DNA of 64,000 nt from Protula sp. h YS-2021 (lineage: Eukaryota > Annelida > Polychaeta > Sabellida > Serpulidae), in the NCBI GenBank assembly GCA_949752745.1, contig OX457026.1, forward strand, positions 35,765,911-35,829,910, given 5' to 3'. This document shows positions 1-8,300 of this stretch, piece after piece; position 1 is the first letter of the stretch, and the number at the start of each line of letters is the position of its first letter. The notes below the pieces were generated by a model that saw only the letters and a program-made list of their open reading frames with translations, searched no databases and was not told where the DNA came from. A program made the position numbers and the translations under genes.

Positions 1-191
1 GGTTTGGTTATTCAATAATATGTAATGACTACTAAATTTAAAAGGTAGGCCAATTCTTATAAGTGAAAACTTCAATGGCCCACCGTTTCCACGATGAGAG
101 GTAACAATTTTTACGCATGTATTTTTGTGTATCCAATTCTATGTTGTACCTTTTTTTTTTGGAAATAAACTATTGATTGATTGATTGATTG
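1..191. repeat. 3' tail of an older retroposon ending in a TTGA microsatellite
   Basis: A poly-T run at 151-160 is followed by an aataaa-like stretch and then tandem TTGA units up to 191. The units resume at 5280-5290, on the far side of the LTR element. A 3' end decaying into a 4-bp tandem repeat is typical of non-LTR retroposon tails, so an older LINE or SINE end is the likely source (inference). No ORF is visible. This microsatellite was the landing site for the LTR retrotransposon. Confidence 0.4.
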
Positions 192-305
192 TGTTATACG
201 CGTGAGGTGGGTACGTGGAAACACTAATTGAAACTAAACAGACGCCAAGTTGCCGCCATATCTTTATTTACAACCGGAAGTCACTGGCTACGCATATACA
301 CAACA
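192..305 (-). repeat. 3' LTR of the gypsy element (114 bp)
   Basis: In element orientation it starts TGTTGTG and ends TATAACA. It contains an AATAAA signal (plus-strand TTTATT around 262-267). It matches the other LTR at 112 of 114 positions, differing near 207-212. At 114 bp it is unusually short for a Ty3/gypsy LTR. Confidence 0.93.
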
Positions 306-973
306 TTACCCGCGTACTGAAACAAGACTTACTGTGTAGATTACTGCTTAACTGTGCTTTAACTGCTATTTTGCTACCAGCATTCAGTTGAACACTTTAT
401 CTGATTATCAAACAAAAAGATATAAAATTTATAAGTATACTAGACAGAATATATCAATTAAATTACCTGAAAATTGCGGAATTTTACTTTTTCAATCCTT
501 TTTTTTCTCTTACTCTATATTATCGCTATCACTGCGATTCGACGCTCTCTGATCATAAACTCGATCCATGAGTATGACTTCAAGGATCACTTAACAGACA
601 TGGAAATGAAGCTTGAAGCAATTATAAAGGATAACGAATACGCAAAATAACTACTTCAGAGATATCTAAACCATAACCTTTAACTTGCCACTTAGTTCAG
701 ATATATTATAAGCAATTAAACGCAAAAGATAAATCCAAAATTCTCTTCTCTTTATATTTACCGTACACAATTACAGCAGCTGAAATGTCGATTAACTGTA
801 AAAATTGTCAACATTACAGCAACGTTATCAGCACTTTAACTGAACTGCAACCAGCTATCAAATCAGCACCTGTACAACATTAAACAAACATAAAACGTTA
901 ATATTGGCTTAGAATAAATTAATAATAATTGAATCTAGCAAAATATCTTAATTGCACGACATTTAACTGAAAG
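306..973 (-). other. Retrotransposon 3' untranslated segment
   Basis: This AT-rich stretch lies between the end of pol and the 3' LTR. No ORF of envelope size is visible in any frame. There is no strong purine tract next to the LTR; the bases beside it read as GCGGGTAA in element orientation, so the polypurine tract is weak or atypical. Confidence 0.6.
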
Positions 974-1254
974 TTAGTCCTCGAAACCGTACTTCTTTGG
1001 CGATCTTACAGAACGACCTGATCGCGATACACGACTACCGACACTTGAAATTTCAGTTTTTGCTTTAGCCGGTGAAACGGGGTGCGAAACATTGACAGAA
1101 GGCTCGGGAATTCTAACTGTCACAGTTTTTCGGCTAGAAACAGCGGGTTTCTCTTTCGAAATCATGGTTTCACCAGATGTAGATGGCGCTATGCTACACG
1201 GAATAGCTGTACGGTCTACTGTCGGGTAAGGTTCAGTGGGCTTGGGTAAAACAG
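974..1254 (-). pseudogene. C-terminal tail of Pol, out of frame with the main ORF
   Basis: The stretch is open from just after the Gag-Pol stop codon (1255-1257) to its own stop at 974. Its frame is offset by one base from Gag-Pol. The end of the reading (SGRSVRSPKKYGFED) looks like the basic R-x-R-x-P-x-x-Y/F tail that closes many gypsy integrases. The most economical explanation is a single-base indel near 1258-1265 that split off the tail. An alternative is that the main stop is authentic and this is 3' UTR that happens to be open, which is less likely given the tail motif. Confidence 0.65.
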
Positions 1255-4200
1255 TTAATGCTTGATAGGTTTTTCTTCAACCGGGTGTTGTGAACAACGG
1301 ATATGGTAAACGTGTCTTCTCCAAATCGAATTGTCAACCAAAACTTCATACATTAACGTTCCGATTTTTCGCGAGATAACTGCAAATGTCCATTTTCCGT
1401 GCTTTTGTCGATAGTCCCTCACAAGCACTTCATCACCCACACTAAAAGAACGGCGCTGAAATTCGTCTTTGGTGTTTACATTTCTGTAAACGATGTCGCG
1501 CAAACTAGGTTTTGCCAAATCCAGCCTTGTTTTGATTTCACGTCCTAGGAATAACAAGGATGGGGTCTCGTTAGTAGTTGCGTTTTTAGATGATCGATAC
1601 ATGAGTAGAAATTTGGCTACTTTCTCGTGCATTGAACGAGGTTCGTGCTTCATCGATTTGAGACTAGATTTCAGACTCTGAACCATACGTTCTGCTAAAC
1701 CGTTTCGCGAGGGTTTAAAAGGACTCGTAGTTTTGTGAATAATTTCATGTAGTTTTAAGAATTTCTGGAAGGCTTCAGAATGGAAGGTTGTACCATTGTC
1801 CGTACAGATAACATCACAAATTCCATAGGCGCTAAACAGTTCTTGAAGTACTTTGACAGTTTCCGGGGCAGTGATTTTTTCCATGATCCGTACCCCTGGC
1901 CATCTGGAGTGTGCATCGACCATTAGGATAAACATATGGCCTTGAAAAGGTCCTGCAAAATCAATGTGGATCCTTTTCCACGGCTGACTGGGCCATTCCC
2001 AGGGGTGCACTGTAGCTTTTGTTGGAGCTTTGCTTATCTCTAAGCAGCTCGGGCACATTTTAGCTTGTGTTTCGATATCTCTGTCGATATTAGGCCACCA
2101 AATGTACGATCTAGCCAATTTTTTCATTTTCACCATACCAGGATGGGCACTATGGAGTTCTTGCAGGAATGCTCTCTGGAACTTTTCCGGAATAATCACT
2201 CTGTTTCCAATGAGCAGACACTCTTGTGAAATAGATAATTCTGATTCATGTGAATGATAAGGAGAAAGATCTTCTTCAACTTTACCGGGCCAGCCATTTC
2301 TTGTGAATTCGAAAACTCTTGACAATACCTGGTCTTTTGACGTTGCCTGTGCAATTTGTTTGAATGAAATCGGAAAATTATCGAGTAGGGCAGCGTAGAA
2401 CATTGGTCTCTCTCCTGACGAATTTTTCTGGCTTACCGGAAGGGGTAGTCTACTTAACCCGTCAGCGTTGGCGTGTTCACTTGTCTTTCTGTATTCAATT
2501 TCATAATTATAGCCAGTAAGGAAAATGGAGTATCTTTGCATCCGCGAAGCCGTAGTTGTTGAAATACCTTTTTTGGGATTGAAGATCGAAACCAGAACTT
2601 TGCAGTCGGTAACTAGAGTAAATTTTCGGGCAAACAGGTACATGTTAAATTTCTTGATGCTCCAAATGATGCTGAGGGCCTCTCGATCGATTTGCGAGTA
2701 ATTTTGCTCAGCTTTTGACAATGTTCGGGATGCAAAACTAATGGGGCGTTCGCTTCCATCTGGATAGATATGCGAAATAACTCCAGAAATACCTTTTGAT
2801 GATGCGTCACAGTGCAGTCGAAGCGGCAGTTTCGGATCATAATGTGCTAAAACAAGATCAGATGTGATGAGATCCTTCGTTTTCTTAAAAGCCGTTTTAC
2901 AGGGGTCTGTCCATAGCCATTTCTGATTTTTGTGGAGCAACTGATGCAATGGATGTAGTATCGTAGACAAGTTGGGTAGGAAGCGGTGGTAATAGTTCAC
3001 CAGGGCGACCCAGCTTCGTAATTCAGAAACATTTCTTGGAGCTGGCGCATCTGTAACTGCCTTGACTTTTGAATCGGTCTTGTGGATTCCGTCTTTGTCG
3101 ACGATGTGAGCACAAAATTCAATGGAATCTTTGAAAAACTCACACTTGTTGGGGTTGACTTTAAGGCCGTATTCTATTAATCGCTGAAAGACTTTCTCGA
3201 GGGTACATAGGTGATCATTATCGTCTGAACCGGTGATTATCATGTCATCCAAAATACACTGCACGTTTTTGATACCTTTTAAAACCTGTTCAATTGCGCG
3301 TTGCCAAATAGAAGCAGCTGGGGAAATACCATACGCCAGTCGATTGAAAACATAAAGCCCTTTTTGTATGTTGATGGTCAGGTATTTTCTCGATTGTTCG
3401 TCCACAACCATTTGAAGATATGCCGTTTTGAGGTCTATCTTTGAAAATTTCTCTCCACCTGCCAATGTTGCTAACATGCTCTCAATAGTAGGCAATGGGT
3501 ACGAGTCAACATTGAGCTGTGGGTTGACAGTGACCTTAAAATCGCCACATATCCTAACAGAACCGTCCTTCTTCAGAATCGGGACAATGGGAGCAGCCCA
3601 ATCACTCCACTCTACCGGTGATAGGATCCCTTTACTCACCATGTTGTCCAGCTCCTTGTCGACCTTACCTCTCATTGCTAACGGTACTTGTCTGGGTTTA
3701 CAAAATTTAGGGGTAACTCCTTCTTTGAGATGTAACTTCGCAGTTATCCCTTTTAGCTCACCCAGTTCTTTGCCGAAACACTCACTGTACTTTTCCAGAA
3801 GATGGTCTAATTTCTTCTTACCTCGAGCCATCCGTATGGACTTGATTTCGTGCCAGTTTAATTTGATGTGTCGGAGCCAATCTCTACCGAACAAAGGTGG
3901 ACCTCCCCCGTGAAGAATGTACAGCCGCAAACGATGTTCCTTACCTTCGTGTTCCACCAGAACATTCACGTACCCCTCTGGCCTTACACATTCTCCAGTA
4001 TAGGTTTTCAACACAACATTTGTTCTCCGCAGCCGTAATTTACCAAGATGGCCCTGATAATCCCTTTTCGATATTATCGAAAGCGCAGATCCTGTATCAA
4101 GCTCCATATTGATCATTTTACCGTTTATTTTAGGACTGATCGTAATGGACGCACATTTCTTCTCGCTATTGTTGTTTACATCGCAAACAACTTCCGTATA

Positions 4201-5040
4201 GCCGAGATCTGAACAGGAAGTGCTGTCGCCATTAGAATCTTCACTATCACTGGTCACTTCATCGTCATCAACATAAAAAACTTTCTTCCTTGGCTTTCGC
4301 TTCTTAAACTGGTCTGTTCCGGTCTTTTTGCTCTCGGAAGATGACTTACCGGATTTCTTCATCTTACATCTTCTCTTGATGTGGCCTTTCTTACCGCAGT
4401 TGTGGCATTTCTCGTCCTTAAAACGGCATTCCTCGGGGCCGTGACCATTTCTGCCACACCTGAAGCAACGATTTCCAGTGGTCCTCTGCAACTTGTTAAC
4501 ATTTGCCGATGCTCCCTGGATTTCCGATACATCCTTCATGGCCATTTCCATGGCGATTGCTATCTCTTTAGCCTTCTGGTAGGTTAAATTCTTCTCTGAC
4601 AACAATCTTTTCAGGACATTTTCGTTCTTTATCCCACAAACCAGCTGATCTCTGAGGTGCTCTGCAAGACGCTCACCGAATTCACAATGCTCACTTAGCT
4701 TTTGGAGGACACCCACGTAATCTGTCACCGACTCACCCGTCTGTTGCTGACGCTTGTAGAACCGGTATCTCTCTGCTATCACGTTGGGCTTTGGGCTGAG
4801 ATGTTCTTGTAGCAACTCACCAATTTGCTCAAACGTCTTTGTTGATGGCTTGTTAGGTGAACACAGGCTATGTAGCAAGGAATAGGTCTTTCCGCCAATC
4901 AGACTAAGAGTTACAGCAACTTTTTTGTCGTCGGCTACGTCGTTGGCAATGAAATACTGCTCTAACCTCTCCTTGTACAGCTCCCAGTCACCCGCAGTCT
5001 CGTCGAAGGGCTCCAATCGTCCGATCAGTGATGCCATCAT
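1255..5040 (-). CDS. Gag-Pol polyprotein of a Ty3/gypsy retrotransposon
   Basis: This single fused ORF of 1261 residues carries out reverse transcription and integration of the element. Gag (about 1-190) resembles a gypsy capsid. Two CCHC zinc knuckles follow (CFRCGRNGHGPEEC near 192, CHNCGKKGHIKRRC near 212). An acidic/basic linker leads to an aspartic protease (LDTGSA near 313). Reverse transcriptase carries its active site as ILDDM near 597, where many relatives have YxDD. RNase H has CDASSKG near 745. Integrase shows an H-H-C-C zinc site at about 963-998 and a D,D-35-E core (HIDFAG near 1028, CTDNG near 1079, NGLAERM near 1113). No frameshift separates gag from pol. The start at 5040 gives MMASLIGRLEPF, a normal gag beginning. 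The leader from the 5' LTR is about 125 nt. The C-terminus is cut by a frame break. The other long ORFs overlapping this region on the plus strand are antisense shadows. Confidence 0.95.
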   Translation of the reverse strand: MMASLIGRLEPFDETAGDWELYKERLEQYFIANDVADDKKVAVTLSLIGGKTYSLLHSLCSPNKPSTKTFEQIGELLQEHLSPKPNVIAERYRFYKRQQQTGESVTDYVGVLQKLSEHCEFGERLAEHLRDQLVCGIKNENVLKRLLSEKNLTYQKAKEIAIAMEMAMKDVSEIQGASANVNKLQRTTGNRCFRCGRNGHGPEECRFKDEKCHNCGKKGHIKRRCKMKKSGKSSSESKKTGTDQFKKRKPRKKVFYVDDDEVTSDSEDSNGDSTSCSDLGYTEVVCDVNNNSEKKCASITISPKINGKMINMELDTGSALSIISKRDYQGHLGKLRLRRTNVVLKTYTGECVRPEGYVNVLVEHEGKEHRLRLYILHGGGPPLFGRDWLRHIKLNWHEIKSIRMARGKKKLDHLLEKYSECFGKELGELKGITAKLHLKEGVTPKFCKPRQVPLAMRGKVDKELDNMVSKGILSPVEWSDWAAPIVPILKKDGSVRICGDFKVTVNPQLNVDSYPLPTIESMLATLAGGEKFSKIDLKTAYLQMVVDEQSRKYLTINIQKGLYVFNRLAYGISPAASIWQRAIEQVLKGIKNVQCILDDMIITGSDDNDHLCTLEKVFQRLIEYGLKVNPNKCEFFKDSIEFCAHIVDKDGIHKTDSKVKAVTDAPAPRNVSELRSWVALVNYYHRFLPNLSTILHPLHQLLHKNQKWLWTDPCKTAFKKTKDLITSDLVLAHYDPKLPLRLHCDASSKGISGVISHIYPDGSERPISFASRTLSKAEQNYSQIDREALSIIWSIKKFNMYLFARKFTLVTDCKVLVSIFNPKKGISTTTASRMQRYSIFLTGYNYEIEYRKTSEHANADGLSRLPLPVSQKNSSGERPMFYAALLDNFPISFKQIAQATSKDQVLSRVFEFTRNGWPGKVEEDLSPYHSHESELSISQECLLIGNRVIIPEKFQRAFLQELHSAHPGMVKMKKLARSYIWWPNIDRDIETQAKMCPSCLEISKAPTKATVHPWEWPSQPWKRIHIDFAGPFQGHMFILMVDAHSRWPGVRIMEKITAPETVKVLQELFSAYGICDVICTDNGTTFHSEAFQKFLKLHEIIHKTTSPFKPSRNGLAERMVQSLKSSLKSMKHEPRSMHEKVAKFLLMYRSSKNATTNETPSLLFLGREIKTRLDLAKPSLRDIVYRNVNTKDEFQRRSFSVGDEVLVRDYRQKHGKWTFAVISRKIGTLMYEVLVDNSIWRRHVYHIRCSQHPVEEKPIKH

Positions 5041-5153
5041 TCAGAAGTCACTTCAGCAAACACTCACTTTTCCGTTATCTTCGGTGCTTCCTTCTACGTC
5101 TTTCTTCTCCACCAGATCCTCATAACCTCTTCGGTCCGACGCAACACGATTTG

Positions 5154-5163
5154 CTCGTCGCCA
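5154..5163 (-). promoter_or_regulatory. Primer-binding site for reverse transcription
   Basis: In element orientation, TGGCGACGAG begins two nucleotides after the 5' LTR. It is complementary to a tRNA 3' end ...CTCGTCGCCA. That fits a serine tRNA whose acceptor strand begins GACGAG, as animal tRNA-Ser(GCU) does (recalled). Complementarity is lost beyond about 10 nt. The TGG start complementary to CCA is standard for LTR elements. Confidence 0.7.
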
Positions 5164-5165
5164 TT

Positions 5166-5279
5166 TGTTATACGCGTGAGTTGGCTACGTGGAAACACTA
5201 ATTGAAACTAAACAGACGCCAAGTTGCCGCCATATCTTTATTTACAACCGGAAGTCACTGGCTACGCATATACACAACA
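5166..5279 (-). repeat. 5' LTR of the gypsy element (114 bp)
   Basis: This is the direct-repeat partner of the LTR at 192-305. It should hold the element's promoter and polyadenylation signal. Its outer edge at 5279 lies 82 bp upstream of the proteasome start codon, and it would transcribe away from that gene. Confidence 0.93.
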
Positions 5280-5361
5280 GATTGATTGATTTATCCTTAC
5301 TGTATTACAGTTTATTTATTTGCAGTTTTTTTATCCGTAACAGCAAATAGCCATTTCTAGA

Positions 5362-8300
5362 ATGATGCAGCAACAGACTGAAATGATGGAAACAAGAGCA
5401 TTTAATATGCTTCCAGATTGGATGCAAAGTGAACACAGGACAGGAGTAAGTACAGCATATGTATAGATTTAGTTCAAGAACATTCATTTACTTTGGTGTG
5501 ATGAAACTTTGCATGATATTGATGGTTCTGCTTTTATCACTCACAATGTACCTGCGGTACAAGGAGAGAAACATGCAGTTGAACAGCACATCATGATTGG
5601 CAAAACTTAAAATGTGTTCTTTTAATGTGAAAACGTTTGCATCGTTTACGCAAGTTTATTTACAAACTAGAAGATACGCAGTTCATGACATTCTCATGTC
5701 ATGATAATCTCTGCGGTTAATAAGCCAAATCACACTCCGGGCGTTCCGAATAAAGTGCGCAGAAATTCTGCCGTTGAATACAAACTCAACGGGTAAAAAA
5801 TGAAAAAAATAAGAGGGAGAGAGAGATTTCGCCTAAATGTCAAATTTTTCTGCAGCAAAGAGCAATCGTGCTTTTTAACAACCCATGTTATTTTTGCTGT
5901 TTAAAAATATATTGAAGATTTTAACAAAAGGTTTAAATTTATCATTTGCTTTTTTTTTGCTATAATCTTCTATTTTCATTTTTTACAGGGTTCCCTTGCA
6001 GTCGAATTTCAAAATTCTTGCGCATTTTATTCGAAACACACAAAGTGTGGATAGGCTTATAGACCAACATGTAATCTAACCAATAACAATGTGCTGTTCA
6101 GTTTGAATGTTCTTTGCCTCTTACGTTTGGAAGCGGCTCGATAGTGGGAGATCGCTTTCCTTGAGTTGAAACCCATATACAAGTCAGTTATACTGTCTCT
6201 GAGGACTAGTGGCTGTTTATCTATCTACTTAAGCAGCTACTTGGCAAAATCATAGCGGCATCGCACCCTAGGGTTAACTACGAGTCGGCTGTTCCTTGAA
6301 TTACTTCGCATACTTCTTTGTCAGATCTACGAAGACTTACTTTGTTCCGCTATAAGTGGTCAACTTCATATGATTTGAGGCATGAATCGTGTATACCAGT
6401 CTCTGTTATTCGAACATTTATTGAAAGTTCGTGCACAACATCCCTTTTTTGTTGCAAAACAGGCACAGTTTTCAATGGGGTGCATATCTTTTCTTTCTTC
6501 ATTAAAATTTAGGAAAGTTGGCTTCCGCACTCTGTCAAATGGCTGTGTAAGCCCGGGGCCTAAATGTCATGTGACCAAAGTCAAGTGATCAAAAGTTGAA
6601 GTAAAGGGTTATAGATTATCTGTAAAATATATATTGTTAAGGCTGGTGGTTATTTTAAAAATTACCTTACAGTGTCCAATGCAGTCTTTATTTTTACACT
6701 TAGAAAGTTAATTAGTTTTGGTATGACTCTTGCTGTTTGAATCCACGACTGAGCTGTCTCTTGCCATTTTTCCTGTGTACCCAAACAAGTTACAACACAA
6801 ATTATGTCTTTGTTTATTACATTGAGTACATGTCAAGAATTTAGTTCGATTTGTGTCAGTGTTGTAGGGGAGGGGTGTGCGCCACAGGACAGAGCAAAAT
6901 GCAGTATACGTTGCCTGAAGCGATAGATATTTAAACCATAATTAACATCGGAATAGCATATTTCGCTGCCCAATTGAGCCTATTAACCTAAAGAATTGTC
7001 GAAGTCATTAAACTTGTGTCTTCATCGTGACCGTGAAACTGGGCATGATAGACGTGCGTCGGGATGACTGATGATTTCTAAGACCAGGTTTCTTTATTTT
7101 TGCAGACAACCATCATGGCAGTAGAGTACAGTGATGGTGTTGTCTTCGCCGCTGATACAAGAACCACAACAGGGTAAAATATGTGTTTCAGTTATATGAT
7201 GGTCCGTCCTAATACTTTTGATGAACCGAGATGTGTAGATGCATTAAAATGGACTATTGTCGTGTAACTAACGAATTCGTTTGTATTCGACTGAATAATC
7301 GTTGTGGCAGATACAAAAAGTTATAGTTACGCGCATTTCAATAAACTCCTTGCCTAGGTGGAAAGGGACTGAAAGTCGTAGAAACTGTTGTAAGAGTTAT
7401 GGTTGGGGAGGAGGTAGGGGCAGTGGAAAGCCATTAATCTATCGTAAGGGTGTCAATAGCCTTAAACCGTTAAGTGCGTAGTTATATTTTTGTTGCCTAG
7501 ATTTTTTCAAGTTGGATTATTTTGGAATAGACTGTAAGACGCTAAATAAAACAGAAAATTGTCATATAAGAGAAGGTTTTATGCTGGTGTTATCACAACC
7601 TTAGAGAGCATTCGTCGTCTGTGGGGGTGTATGTGCGTGTGTAAAATTTTGCTTTAAATGAGTTTCCTCCCTCAGTTGTGGGCAGATTCCTTTCAAATTT
7701 TGTAAAAATGTTCTCCAGGTAGGCCTGTATTAAAAAGTTATTTGTTTTGGTAATCCGCCAAAAAATTGGCCAAATGGGGGCATTTCAAATTTTGATCGGA
7801 TTCCTTTCCAGTTTTTTTTTTAATATTTGCCGTCTCTATTGAAAAAAAAACCTGTCACATTTGGTGTGACTGTTTACTAGGCAGGTCTCTCTTCAAATGT
7901 TTTGGCGATCCGTTAAAGTTGGGGGGGGGGGGGGAGGGAGCATTTTTAATTTTTTAGTAGCCGGTTTTCCAAATGCTGCTTCTTTCACAATTTTCTTCGG
8001 AGTGACTTCAAATTTTGCATAAACGTTTTGTTAGTAGTCCTGTCTTGAAATATTACTTTTTTCTGAGGTTCGCAAAAAACTGACCACGTGGCTCCGTTTA
8101 TGTCAGCCAATTTTCAAAATACTTCTTCTCCCACAATTGTGATTGGATTTTTTTCAATCTTTTAAATTTTGTACGAATATTCTCAGGATGGTTGTCTTTT
8201 GAAAAATTGTGGGTTTTTTTCTTTTGGTTATACGGCAGTAATTGACCAAATGGCGCCATTTTGATTTATTGTTGGGCGATTTTCAAAATGCTTCTTCTCT

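Larger units (their letters stand above)
192..5279 (-). mobile_element. Ty3/gypsy LTR retrotransposon, near-complete, minus strand
   Basis: The element is bounded by two 114-bp LTRs (192-305 and 5166-5279), each TG...CA in the element's orientation, with only two substitutions between them. The flanks carry a 5-bp direct duplication GATTG (187-191 and 5280-5284). A primer-binding site, TGGCGACGAG (5163-5154), sits 2 nt inside the 5' LTR. One long Gag-Pol ORF with domain order protease, RT, RNase H, integrase is the Ty3/gypsy order. The near-identical LTRs imply a recent insertion. The only visible damage is a one-base frame break near the 3' end of pol. Similarity to the Mag/K02A2.6-like group is judged from general domain appearance only. 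A phylogeny of the RT would settle the clade. Confidence 0.95.

Noticed and set aside
3428..4587. Plus-strand ORFs of 161, 71 and 68 residues inside the retrotransposon
   Set aside because: They are antisense to Gag-Pol, overlap its conserved domains and show no motif of their own.
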